A stretch of 16,007 nt of DNA, from NCBI GenBank assembly GCA_022545745.1, contig JACZQL010000001.1, forward strand, positions 1 through 16,007. Reading direction: 5' to 3'. The notes beneath the pieces were generated by a model. It ran no database searches, had not been told where the DNA came from, and saw nothing but the letters and a program-made list of their open reading frames with translations. Source of the stretch: Deltaproteobacteria bacterium. Its GTDB lineage: Bacteria; Desulfobacterota_B; Binatia; UBA9968. The translations under genes and the position numbers were made by a program. The first letter of the stretch is position 1. Every line of letters starts with the position of its first letter. This document shows, in pieces, positions 5,581-13,589 of this stretch.

Positions 5581-6753
5581 ATGATTCGTCGTCCGTGGAT
5601 TGTCCTTGGCTTGATCTCCGCTCTCCTTCTGGCCTCCTCTTTCCGATACCGGGTCGTGCTCCCGGGTAGAAACATCTCGTTTCCCCAAGACCACTTTTCC
5701 CACCCAGAATTCAAGACCGAATGGTGGTATTACACCGGCCATTTAAAGACCGATGGGGGAAGGAGTTTTGGCTACCAGGTGACTTTTTTCCGCTATGGTT
5801 TACGGGATCGGCAGAGAGACGAGAAGACCTCTCCCCCACTTTTCACCGATCTTTACATGGCCCATTTTGCGTTATCCGATAAGGGAAAAAGAAGATTTTT
5901 CTTTCGGGACAGGGCAAATCGGGGGTATCGAGGAAGGGCAGGTGCCCTGGCCCATCGTTATCTCGTCTGGAACGAGGACTGGAAAGTTGAGGGGAGGGGG
6001 GAGAGCCATGTCATTTACGTGCAAGACCGGGATAGGATCTTGAGGTTACGCCTGACGCCGCTCAAACCACCGGTACTGCATGGCCAGATGGGTTTTAGCC
6101 GCAAGGGGGAGGGGCGAGGTAGAGCCTCTTACTACTATTCCCTGACCCGTCTTCAGACAGAAGGAGTATTGGAGATCGGAGGGCAAAAGGAAGCAGTTCA
6201 TGGCCTGAGCTGGATGGACCACGAGTTTGGTAGTGACCAGTTGGGAGAGGACCAGGTGGGTTGGGATTGGTTTAGTGTTCAGCTGGAGAACAACACGGAG
6301 ATCATGCTGTATCTGATCCGACGGCAGGATGGCTCTGTGGCCCCATCCTCCAGTGGCACACTGGTTTATCAAGATGGGACAGCGCGGCATCTCACCTTAA
6401 AGGAGTTTCGTGTAGAGAACCTTGAGAGGTGGGAAAGTCCTAAAAGTGGGGGCATCTATCCAATGCACTGGAAAATTTCGATCCCGGCTGAAGGGGTTGA
6501 CCTGGAGATCACTCCGTTCTTTCCCCAACAGGAGTTGGACACGCGAAAGAGCACACGAGTTACTTACTGGGAGGGATCCGTGAAGGTTAGAGGGACCTAC
6601 CGAAAAAGGCCGATCCAGGGCCTGGGTTATGTGGAGATGACCGGCTATGTGGAGAGGTTGAGGCTTAGCCGGCGAGGACACGGGGATCCTCTTTACGATC
6701 CTGCGGCAGCCCGCCTTCGAGGACCCCAAGCGAATATCTCGGGCTACAGGTGA
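5581..6753 (+). CDS. CrtC/AttH-type lipocalin-like protein (carotenoid 1,2-hydratase family)
   Basis: This 390-aa protein belongs to the CrtC/AttH superfamily (tandem lipocalin-like barrels, often annotated as predicted secreted hydrolase). Hallmarks are the N-terminal EWWYYTGHL (residues 47-55), YQVTFFR (65-71), SWMDHEFGSDQ (210-220), GWDWF (227-231) and the C-terminal GYVEMTGY. Residues 5-20 form one hydrophobic segment after an MIRR start, a signal anchor or signal peptide, so the protein acts outside the cytoplasmic membrane. The ATG at 5581 has AAGGA 6 nt upstream; the frame is open further 5' but that part overlaps the divergent rhodanese gene. No carotenoid biosynthesis gene is in the window, so true hydratase activity is not implied. 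It converges on the VOC gene. Confidence 0.85.
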   Translation: MIRRPWIVLGLISALLLASSFRYRVVLPGRNISFPQDHFSHPEFKTEWWYYTGHLKTDGGRSFGYQVTFFRYGLRDRQRDEKTSPPLFTDLYMAHFALSDKGKRRFFFRDRANRGYRGRAGALAHRYLVWNEDWKVEGRGESHVIYVQDRDRILRLRLTPLKPPVLHGQMGFSRKGEGRGRASYYYSLTRLQTEGVLEIGGQKEAVHGLSWMDHEFGSDQLGEDQVGWDWFSVQLENNTEIMLYLIRRQDGSVAPSSSGTLVYQDGTARHLTLKEFRVENLERWESPKSGGIYPMHWKISIPAEGVDLEITPFFPQQELDTRKSTRVTYWEGSVKVRGTYRKRPIQGLGYVEMTGYVERLRLSRRGHGDPLYDPAAARLRGPQANISGYR

Positions 6754-6820
6754 GGACCAGACCAGCAACGCCGCTGCACGGTGTCATTGGGAATCTGATC
6801 TCACCAGAGGGGAATCGGCG

Positions 6821-7252
6821 TCAGCGGGGGTGACGAGAGGTGCCGGCCCACCCGGTCTCGGACAGGTCGATAATGACCCCATCGGGCCCACCAAACTTGA
6901 CTTCGACATTGACGTGGTGTGATTGACCCATCCCGACACCGAGGGCGCTGTTGATATCGTCCCTTTGTTGGACATTAAAGGCTGCCATATGCTTAGCGGT
7001 CTCATCCAAGCTCTCGACCTCGAAGCCGATGTGATGAAGTCCGCTAACTTCCTTGCCATTTTCAATCCCGGCGACCTGGTCATTCTTGAATTTGAGAATG
7101 GCGAAGTTGATGTCGCCGTCGCTTAAGTGATAACCAGTAGCACCTCGGCTGTTTATCTTGGCGATCTCTTTTAGCCCAAGAACATCAATATAGAATTTGG
7201 CGGTTTTGTCCGGGTCCTGGGTCGCGATCGCAATGTGTTTAATCTTCGCCAT
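6821..7252 (-). CDS. VOC superfamily (glyoxalase-fold) protein
   Basis: This is a small vicinal-oxygen-chelate protein of 143 aa with one pair of beta-alpha-beta-beta-beta modules. IKHIAIAT at the N-terminus, FYIDVLGL, LHHIGFEV (residues 72-79) and the C-terminal DGVIIDLSE define the fold. Likely metal ligands are His6, His74 and Glu132. The length and motifs fit glyoxalase I-like or methylmalonyl-CoA epimerase-like members, but the substrate cannot be assigned. The ATG at 7252 is preferred over the upstream one at 7309 because AAGGGGG lies 6 nt upstream and the VOC motif begins at residue 4. It is divergent from tilS across about 170 bp and convergent with the CrtC-like gene. Confidence 0.85.
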   Translation of the reverse strand: MAKIKHIAIATQDPDKTAKFYIDVLGLKEIAKINSRGATGYHLSDGDINFAILKFKNDQVAGIENGKEVSGLHHIGFEVESLDETAKHMAAFNVQQRDDINSALGVGMGQSHHVNVEVKFGGPDGVIIDLSETGWAGTSRHPR

Positions 7253-7422
7253 GGTATTGCCCCCTTGCCATGTATTCATTAATATTTTAGGCGGCAATGA
7301 TCCTATCAACTTGCCATGAGGATTGCTACTCTTATGTGTTGCTCCAGTAAAGGCGTTCTTGTACTCTTCCTCACTCTTTTCCTTCGATTTGAGGTAGGAA
7401 TCCTATCGGGAATTTCATATCC

Positions 7423-8847
7423 ATGATGACTCTTGAGGGAAAAGTAAGGGATACCATCCGAAAATACGAGATGTTTTCGTGCGGCGACGGCGTCTTGTTG
7501 GGCGTCTCGGGAGGACCCGATTCTATGGCGCTGCTCACCCTGATGTCCAGATTGCGAGAGGAATATGGTCTGCGCCTAGCGCTGGCTCACTTAGTGCATG
7601 GGGTCCGCGGTGAAGAGGGCAGAAAAGATGCACAGTTCGTCGCCGAGATGGCAGAGAAGTTAGGCATTCCGATTCATCTTAAGGAGGTGGACCTGCCGCG
7701 TATGAAATCAGAAGGCAGACCGGGTAACCTTGAGGCAATGGGTCGGAAAGAGCGATACGGTTTTTTTGCTTGTGTGGCCGGGAAGTTCGGGCTCAATAAA
7801 GTCGCTACTGGGCACAATAGAGATGATCAGGCGGAAACTCTACTCATGTGGCTTCTGCGAGGGAGCGGGAGGAAGGGGTTGGGCGGCATGCCTCCGGTTC
7901 GCAAGCTGACCTCTCGTGATCCAGGTAAAGTGTCGCCATGGCTTGTCCGACCGCTTATCGAGGCGTCGAGGCAGGAGATCATGGATTATCTTACGGAGCA
8001 TGGTCTTGAGTACCGAACAGATCAGACCAACCTGGACATCCGTCCCTTACGGAACTGGATCCGCCACCGCCTGCTTCCCCTGATCAGAGAGAGGACCGAT
8101 AGCAGAGTGAGTGAGAGAATGGCCCGTTTGGCAGAGATCTTACGCGATGAAGAGAGAGTCCTGGATCGAATTACCTGGAGCGGTCTTGAGCGACTCGGGC
8201 GCGAGTCAACTTTCATGTGTGAGGATCTTTTGCAAGAGGACAGGGCCGTGCAGCGCAGGCTAGTTCGTGCCTGGCTTGAATCCAACGCGGGGTGCCTGCG
8301 TGGTGTCACGTTTGATCACGTTGAGGCGGTCCTGCACATCGTAACTCAGAATTCACCTCATGGGCGCATTTCTCTCCCTGGGGGGTGGGAACTGGTCAGG
8401 CAGTATGAGGCCGTTCGCCTCGTGAAAAGGAAGTCCGGAAGAGGGGAGGCGGTTCGCTACAGTTATGTCCTTCCGCGCGAAGGAGAATTGGTTATTCCTG
8501 AGGCGGGGGTGAAGCTTCAAAACTCTAGGTGTTCATTCTCCGACCTCCAACGGCCAAGAGATAATCTTGAGGCCCTTTTTGATTTGGTCTGCCTCCCACA
8601 AGCTCTCACGGTACGTAATTTCCGTCCCGGAGACCGGTTCCAACCCTTGGGGATGTGTGGGCACAAGAAGGTCAAAGATCTATTTATCGAAAAAAAGGTT
8701 CCCCTCCCTGTGCGGCGTACCCTCCCCCTGGTCTTGAGAGGAGAAGAGATCTTGTGGATACCGCAGTACGGGAGGAGCGATGTCGCTAAGACAAGGTCTC
8801 AGACCAGAGAGGTCCTGAAGGTAAGGCTTACGTTCCTAAACGTATGA
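7423..8847 (+). CDS. tilS: tRNA(Ile)-lysidine synthase TilS
   Basis: TilS attaches lysine to C34 of the CAU-anticodon tRNA-Ile in an ATP-dependent reaction, changing it to read AUA. The N-terminal PP-loop ATPase has SGGPDS (residues 29-34), the HLVHGVRG segment, and GHNRDDQAET, followed by RPLIEASRQEI. The C-terminal part has the TilS C-domain pattern NFRPGDRFQPLGMCGHKKVKD. At 474 aa it is full length with substrate-binding and C-terminal domains. The ATG at 7423 (a second ATG follows directly) has only a weak GGGA ribosome binding site some distance upstream. It heads the plus-strand cluster, 76 bp before ftsH. Confidence 0.95.
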   Translation: MMTLEGKVRDTIRKYEMFSCGDGVLLGVSGGPDSMALLTLMSRLREEYGLRLALAHLVHGVRGEEGRKDAQFVAEMAEKLGIPIHLKEVDLPRMKSEGRPGNLEAMGRKERYGFFACVAGKFGLNKVATGHNRDDQAETLLMWLLRGSGRKGLGGMPPVRKLTSRDPGKVSPWLVRPLIEASRQEIMDYLTEHGLEYRTDQTNLDIRPLRNWIRHRLLPLIRERTDSRVSERMARLAEILRDEERVLDRITWSGLERLGRESTFMCEDLLQEDRAVQRRLVRAWLESNAGCLRGVTFDHVEAVLHIVTQNSPHGRISLPGGWELVRQYEAVRLVKRKSGRGEAVRYSYVLPREGELVIPEAGVKLQNSRCSFSDLQRPRDNLEALFDLVCLPQALTVRNFRPGDRFQPLGMCGHKKVKDLFIEKKVPLPVRRTLPLVLRGEEILWIPQYGRSDVAKTRSQTREVLKVRLTFLNV

Positions 8848-8862
8848 ATTGTCCTGTAGTTA

Positions 8863-8891
8863 TTGAACTAAGCCTTTGTGTGTGTTAGATT
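8863..8891 (+). promoter_or_regulatory. Possible ftsH promoter
   Basis: TTGAAC (8863-8868) and TAGATT (8886-8891) are separated by 17 bp in the short AT-rich gap between tilS and ftsH; each hexamer matches 4/6 of the sigma-70 consensus. It would give a transcript starting near 8898, with a 5' leader of about 25 nt before the ftsH start. Support is modest. Confidence 0.25.
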
Positions 8892-8923
8892 TTCTAGTAG
8901 TTTTTGGCTAGTTGGGGGAGTTT

Positions 8924-10762
8924 TTGAACCAGACATCTAAAAATCTGGCCTTGTGGCTGGTTTTGGGGCTGATGTTTCTCCTGCTATTTACTGTCTTTAC
9001 CAGGCAGCACGAGGGGGAACCTGAAATCGTCTTCAGTGAGTTTTGGGCGGCCGTCGAAAAGGGAGATATCCTGGAGGTCACCATTCAGGGGCAGAATGTC
9101 CAAGGGAAGTTTCAAAACGGGGAGTCGTTTACAACCTATGTCCCTTATGACCCTGACTTGGTCAAGACACTGCGGGAAAAGAAGGTCAGGATCTCAGCGA
9201 GGCCTGCAGATGAATCTCCCTGGTACGTCGTGCTGCTTGTGAACTGGGCTCCCATGCTTTTATTGGTCGGCGTGTGGATCTTTTTTATGCGCCAAATGCA
9301 AGTGGGAGGCGGAAAGGCGATGTCCTTCGGCAAGAGCCGTGCCCGGCTCCTCAATGAAAACCAGACTAAGATTACATTTAATGATGTGGCAGGCGTGGAG
9401 GAGGCGAAGGAGGAGCTCCAAGAGATTATTGCCTTTCTGAAGGAACCCAAGAAGTTTACTAAATTGGGTGGCCGGATTCCAAAGGGGTGTCTCCTCATTG
9501 GACCCCCTGGTACGGGCAAGACCCTTCTGGCGCGCGCCATCGCGGGAGAGGCGGGCGTTCCCTTTTTCTGCATCAGTGGGTCTGACTTTGTCGAAATGTT
9601 TGTCGGCGTCGGTGCCTCTCGAGTGAGAGACCTTTTTGTACAAGGGAAAAAGAGTGCACCATGCATTATCTTCATTGATGAGATCGATGCCGTAGGACGA
9701 CAAAGGGGTGCTGGACTTGGAGGAGGACACGACGAGCGGGAGCAGACCCTTAATCAACTCCTGGTGGAGATGGACGGGTTCGAGGGCAATGAAGGAGTCA
9801 TCCTAATCGCCGCGACCAATCGCCCCGATGTCCTGGATCCTGCCCTGCTTCGTCCGGGTCGGTTTGACCGCACGGTGGTGGTCCCCCGCCCTGACATAAA
9901 GGGGAGGGAAGGGATCTTGGGTGTGCATACCCGCAAGGTGCCTCTCGCGACCGATGTCGATATCACCGTTTTAGCCAGGGGTACACCAGGTTTTGCCGGG
10001 GCGGATCTGGAGAACCTGGTCAACGAGGCGGCGCTTCTGGCTGCTCGGACCGACAAGGAAAAGGTCAATATGCAGGATTTCGAGATGGCCAAGGATAAGG
10101 TGATGATGGGCACTGAGCGAAAAAGCATGCTTATCAGCGAGGAAGAGAAGCGAATTACCGCTTATCATGAATCAGGTCATGCCCTGGTGGCCAAGCTTCT
10201 TCCAGGCACCGACCCGATCCATAAGGTTACGATCATCCCTCGGGGTATGGCACTCGGGCTGACGTTGCAACTCCCGATCGATGAAAAGCATACCATTCCG
10301 AAAGCGTTTCTCCTCAATAACATCACGATCCTGTTTGGAGGGCGTGTGGCAGAGGAACTGGTTCTCAACCATATGACCACGGGGGCGGGGAATGATATCG
10401 AACGCGCTACCGAGATCGCCCACAAGATGGTTTGCGAGTGGGGTATGAGCGAAAAGTTGGGGCCCATGACCTTCGGCAAGAAGGAGGAACAGATCTTTCT
10501 TGGGAGGGATTTTACACAGCAACAAGATTTCTCTGAAGGTACGGCCGTTGAAATTGATTCCGAGGTCCGGCGGATCATCCTGGAGAGTTATCACCGTGCC
10601 AAGGATATCTTATCGGCCAATATCGAACTCCTTCATAAGCTAGCCCAGAGACTTCTGGAGAAGGAGGTCTTGGACGGTTCAGAGATCGATGCCTTGGTCC
10701 AGGAATTTGGCGGGAACAGTGGACCAGCCATTTCCATGAATCCCGCAACGGCTAATGCCTAG
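8924..10762 (+). CDS. ftsH: ATP-dependent zinc metalloprotease FtsH
   Basis: FtsH is a membrane-anchored AAA+ protease that degrades unassembled membrane proteins and some regulators as a hexamer. Two transmembrane segments (about residues 8-25 and 102-123) flank a periplasmic domain of about 75 aa. The AAA module has Walker A GPPGTGKT (193-200), pore motif FVG (226-228), Walker B IIFIDEID (248-255) and the SRH with arginine fingers ([18 protein letters not shown]). The protease domain has HESGH (415-419) and the third zinc ligand Asp491 in GNDIERAT. The TTG at 8924 is chosen: it gives the family-typical MNQTxKNLALW start and follows GGGGGAG at 8914-8920, although the spacing is only 3 nt. 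An in-frame TTG at 8912 has no ribosome binding site. The protein has 612 aa, normal for the family. Confidence 0.96.
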   Translation: MNQTSKNLALWLVLGLMFLLLFTVFTRQHEGEPEIVFSEFWAAVEKGDILEVTIQGQNVQGKFQNGESFTTYVPYDPDLVKTLREKKVRISARPADESPWYVVLLVNWAPMLLLVGVWIFFMRQMQVGGGKAMSFGKSRARLLNENQTKITFNDVAGVEEAKEELQEIIAFLKEPKKFTKLGGRIPKGCLLIGPPGTGKTLLARAIAGEAGVPFFCISGSDFVEMFVGVGASRVRDLFVQGKKSAPCIIFIDEIDAVGRQRGAGLGGGHDEREQTLNQLLVEMDGFEGNEGVILIAATNRPDVLDPALLRPGRFDRTVVVPRPDIKGREGILGVHTRKVPLATDVDITVLARGTPGFAGADLENLVNEAALLAARTDKEKVNMQDFEMAKDKVMMGTERKSMLISEEEKRITAYHESGHALVAKLLPGTDPIHKVTIIPRGMALGLTLQLPIDEKHTIPKAFLLNNITILFGGRVAEELVLNHMTTGAGNDIERATEIAHKMVCEWGMSEKLGPMTFGKKEEQIFLGRDFTQQQDFSEGTAVEIDSEVRRIILESYHRAKDILSANIELLHKLAQRLLEKEVLDGSEIDALVQEFGGNSGPAISMNPATANA

Positions 10763-10980
10763 AGTGACCCCCCGAAGGATTCATTAGCCTTCCTTGTTTC
10801 CGTTCTTCAGTTCGCAAACAGATTGTTCGGTCTTGAGGGCGCGGTCCTCCGGAGGATTGCTGTTTGCTCCGACCTTAAGAGGATCGGGGAAAGAATCTCG
10901 GAATTTCGCCTTCACTCCGGTTTTGCTTTTGAGTGGGTCCGGGTGGGCAAACTTTCGGATCGGGATTGTCCCTTAGATCA
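10763..10980. other. Structured ftsH-folP spacer
   Basis: This is the only long gap in the cluster from tilS to pdxJ. GCAAACAG (10814-10821) can pair with CTGTTTGC (10860-10867), enclosing a perfect 12-bp palindrome TCCTCCGGAGGA (10845-10856). A second GCAAAC at 10947-10952 could compete for the same GTTTGC. No T-run terminator or good promoter was seen. The folP frame is open back to a GTG at 10933, so part of this stretch may be coding. Confidence 0.4.
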
Positions 10981-11904
10981 ATGCATGATCGATCGCATTT
11001 GCGTTTGGACAACAGTGCCGCTGTCCCTTGCCGGACGGGATGGGTTCTATCCACTCGGCACGGGATCATCGATATGCGCCGGCGGACTGCCATCATGGGG
11101 ATTCTCAATGTCACCCCAGACTCTTTCTCTGACGGAGGAAGATACGTTGATCCCGAGATGGCCGTTGCACACGGGGTAAAGCTGGCCGGCGAAGGTGCGG
11201 ATATTATCGACATCGGGGGAGAGTCTACTCGCCCAGGGGCTTTACGCGTCTCTCTGGAAGAGGAGATCGAGAGAGTGGTTCCGGTGGTTCGGGGGCTCCG
11301 TCGGGCATTGTCGATACCTCTATCCATTGACACCTACAAGGCTGAGGTGGCAAGGCGAGTCTTGGATGAGGGGGTGGATGTGGTCAATGATATCAGCGCC
11401 CTGAGGTTTGATCCAGCCATGGTTTCACTGGTAGCGAGCGAGAAGGTACCGGTCGTTCTCATGCATATGCAGGGGATGCCGCGGACCATGCAGGTCCAGC
11501 CCCATTATCAAAATGTACTTGAAGAGGTGAAGGATTTCCTGCGAGATCGAATGGCATCAGTTATCGAAACGGGTGTAATCCCAGATCAGATCATCATCGA
11601 TCCGGGAATCGGTTTTGGAAAGAATCTGGATCACAACCTGGCGCTCCTGCGGGGCCTTCCGGCCCTCGGCTCTTTGGGCAGGCCGCTCCTGGTGGGGCCG
11701 TCGCGTAAGACCTTTCTAGGTAAGCTCCTCCAAATAGGTCCCGAAGATCGGTTGGAGGGGAGCCTGGCTGCGGCAGTGGCTGCCGGGTTAGGAGGGGCCA
11801 ACATGATCCGGGTGCATGACGTGAGAGAGACCTTGCGGGCCCTGCAGGTTGTTAATGCACTCCGTTTCGGAGCGGAGGAGTCTGAGGAGAAAGGGAGTGC
11901 TTGA
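10981..11904 (+). CDS. folP: Dihydropteroate synthase FolP
   Basis: FolP condenses 6-hydroxymethyl-7,8-dihydropterin diphosphate with p-aminobenzoate to form dihydropteroate in folate synthesis. The pterin-binding TIM barrel shows MGILNVTPDSFSDGG (residues 39-53), GGESTRPG (79-86), IDTYK (116-120), NDISA (136-140), DPGIGFGK (207-214), the sulfonamide-loop region GPSRK (239-243) and IRVHD (276-280). With the ATG at 10981 the protein has 307 aa, but no ribosome binding site precedes it. A GTG at 10933 and an ATG at 11074 are in-frame options; the last would leave only six residues before the first conserved block. The N-terminal 30 or so residues do not look typical of the family. It overlaps cdaA by 8 nt, so the two are probably translationally coupled. 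Confidence 0.93.
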   Translation: MHDRSHLRLDNSAAVPCRTGWVLSTRHGIIDMRRRTAIMGILNVTPDSFSDGGRYVDPEMAVAHGVKLAGEGADIIDIGGESTRPGALRVSLEEEIERVVPVVRGLRRALSIPLSIDTYKAEVARRVLDEGVDVVNDISALRFDPAMVSLVASEKVPVVLMHMQGMPRTMQVQPHYQNVLEEVKDFLRDRMASVIETGVIPDQIIIDPGIGFGKNLDHNLALLRGLPALGSLGRPLLVGPSRKTFLGKLLQIGPEDRLEGSLAAAVAAGLGGANMIRVHDVRETLRALQVVNALRFGAEESEEKGSA

Positions 11905-12646
11905 GGTTTTTTCCAATCTTCGTTGGCAGGATGCCGTGGATATCGGCATCATCAGTTTTGCCCTTTACTGGCTGATCCACATGATCAAGGGGACTCGCGC
12001 CATGCAAACGGCGATCGGGTTAGTGATGGTCCTCCTGGCTTACGTGTTATCGCAGACGTTAGGTCTGTTTACGCTCGAATGGCTCCTGAGAAATTTTTTG
12101 GGGTCCATTATTTTGGTGATCATCGTGATCTTTCAAAGCGACATACGCCGCGCCTTGACCCAGGTAGGAACCGCCCATCTCTTTTCTGGAATCGATCGAG
12201 TTCAGCGCGGACAGATCCTGGAGGAAATCGCAAAGGCCGTGTTCTCTCTCGCCAGTAAGAGGATTGGCAGCTTGATTGTTTTGGAGAGAGAGGTCGGGCT
12301 CAACGAGTATGCGGAGATCGGGTCTTCCCTGGATGCCCGGGTGAGCCGAGAGCTAATCGAGAGCATATTTCTTCCTTCATCACCGATTCACGATGGAGCC
12401 ATGATTGTTCAAAAAGGCAGAATTGCCGCAGCGGGCTGTTTTCTGCCCCTCAGTGTCGATCCAGACCTGAACAAGAACCTGGGTGCCCGCCATCGAGCAG
12501 CGATAGGTCTGACGGAGGAAACCGACGCGGTGGCCGTTGTTGTCTCGGAGGAGCGGGGCGAGGTTTCTCTGGTGGTCAGTGGCCAGGTGAGTCCAGGTAT
12601 TGATGGCCCGAAACTGCGGAACTCTCTTGTGGGGCTTTTGCGCTGA
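11897..12646 (+). CDS. cdaA: Diadenylate cyclase CdaA
   Basis: CdaA makes the second messenger c-di-AMP from two ATP. Three N-terminal transmembrane helices (about residues 13-30, 37-53 and 63-79) precede a DAC (DisA_N) domain with DGA at 166-168 and RHR at 198-200, the two catalytic signatures, in the contexts IHDGAM and GARHRAAIG. The length is 249 aa. The GTG at 11897 is chosen because GAGGAG (11884-11889) lies 7 nt upstream; an in-frame start at 11849 would lie deep inside folP. The gene overlaps the end of folP by 8 nt and its TGA shares one base with the ATG of cdaR. The following genes, cdaR and glmM, encode its known regulators in Firmicutes. Confidence 0.95.
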   Translation: MLEVFSNLRWQDAVDIGIISFALYWLIHMIKGTRAMQTAIGLVMVLLAYVLSQTLGLFTLEWLLRNFLGSIILVIIVIFQSDIRRALTQVGTAHLFSGIDRVQRGQILEEIAKAVFSLASKRIGSLIVLEREVGLNEYAEIGSSLDARVSRELIESIFLPSSPIHDGAMIVQKGRIAAAGCFLPLSVDPDLNKNLGARHRAAIGLTEETDAVAVVVSEERGEVSLVVSGQVSPGIDGPKLRNSLVGLLR

Positions 12647-13587
12647 TGGGACGCTACTGGAGAAGGCTCGTCTCAATGATCAGCGGCAACCTGGGTCTCA
12701 AGCTGGTCTCATTTGCCTTTGCCCTGGGAATCTGGATTTTTGTGAATAAGGGGCAAAAGGCCGCGGAGCGAGCCGTTGAAGTTCCGGTAGAATTGCGCAA
12801 TATCCCGTCGGACGTGATGGTAGTCAACCCGGGTCCGGGCCGGGTGGAGATCCGGTTGGCGGGCACGCCGGCACTCCTTTCTGCTATGGATCGGGACCGT
12901 CTCAAAGTGGTCCTGGACCTTGACAGGGCACGGCCGGGGATCTCGACCTTTCGCCTGGGCCCGGATTTCTTTGATCCTCCACGCGGGGTCCGGATCAGGA
13001 GAATCAGTCCATCCGTGATTGACCTCAGATTGGAGGCGATTATTGAACGTTCGCTTCCTGTCACGGTTCGCTTTGGAGGAAAGCTTTCTTTTGGTTATAA
13101 GGTTGGGAGCGTCAAGGTAACTCCGGAGACGATCAAGGTTCGGGGTCCGGCTAATGAGGTTGAGGGGATGACCTCGGTGGACACGCAGCCGTTTGATCTG
13201 CAGGACCTCAAGGAAGAGTTGACCCGAGAGCTGCGTCTTGCCGGCCCCGGAAAGTTACTTACGATCTCCCGCGATCGGGTTAAGGTCTCGGTCTCGTTAG
13301 AGGAGGAGTGGATCACAAAGGAGTTTAAGAGTGTCCATATAGAGGCGAGGGATTTTTCCGGGCGATACCGGGTGACTCCATCGCGGGTTTATCTCCGCTT
13401 ATCAGGACCCAAGCGGGTTTTGTATCCACTCAAGGTGGGTAAGGATCAGGTCTACCTTGATCTCAACGGGTTGAAACCGGGCCGGCACACGCTCAAGCTA
13501 AGCCTTAGTCTTCCTCCGGGGGTCAAGGTGGAGAAGCAAAAGCCGGCCCTCTTCAAGGTCAGGATTCTCGGTTCAAAAAGGAGATGA
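12646..13587 (+). CDS. cdaR: YbbR-domain protein CdaR, regulator of CdaA
   Basis: This is a membrane-anchored extracytoplasmic protein of 313 aa. One transmembrane helix (about residues 17-34) follows a short basic N-terminus. The rest is beta-rich with three YbbR-like repeats (roughly 40-125, 128-205 and 215-310), seen in the recurring pattern VxVxP...VxVxGP/LSGP, for example [14 protein letters not shown] and [15 protein letters not shown]. CdaR homologues bind CdaA and modulate c-di-AMP production. Its ATG overlaps the cdaA stop in TGATG, an arrangement that implies coupled translation. A signal anchor rather than a cleaved peptide is expected. Confidence 0.9.
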   Translation: MGRYWRRLVSMISGNLGLKLVSFAFALGIWIFVNKGQKAAERAVEVPVELRNIPSDVMVVNPGPGRVEIRLAGTPALLSAMDRDRLKVVLDLDRARPGISTFRLGPDFFDPPRGVRIRRISPSVIDLRLEAIIERSLPVTVRFGGKLSFGYKVGSVKVTPETIKVRGPANEVEGMTSVDTQPFDLQDLKEELTRELRLAGPGKLLTISRDRVKVSVSLEEEWITKEFKSVHIEARDFSGRYRVTPSRVYLRLSGPKRVLYPLKVGKDQVYLDLNGLKPGRHTLKLSLSLPPGVKVEKQKPALFKVRILGSKRR

Positions 13588-13589
13588 AG

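Noticed and set aside
5470..5742. Longer rhodanese start at 5742
   Set aside because: The added residues show no rhodanese similarity and overlap the promoter and the 5' end of the divergent CrtC-like gene.
9145..10594. Several minus-strand ORFs inside ftsH
   Set aside because: They are antisense shadows of a highly conserved gene and have no family features.
10823..11179. 118-codon plus-strand ORF overlapping the folP start
   Set aside because: It runs in a different frame through the conserved folP block and lacks a ribosome binding site; only its middle part is kept as a possible frameshift clue.
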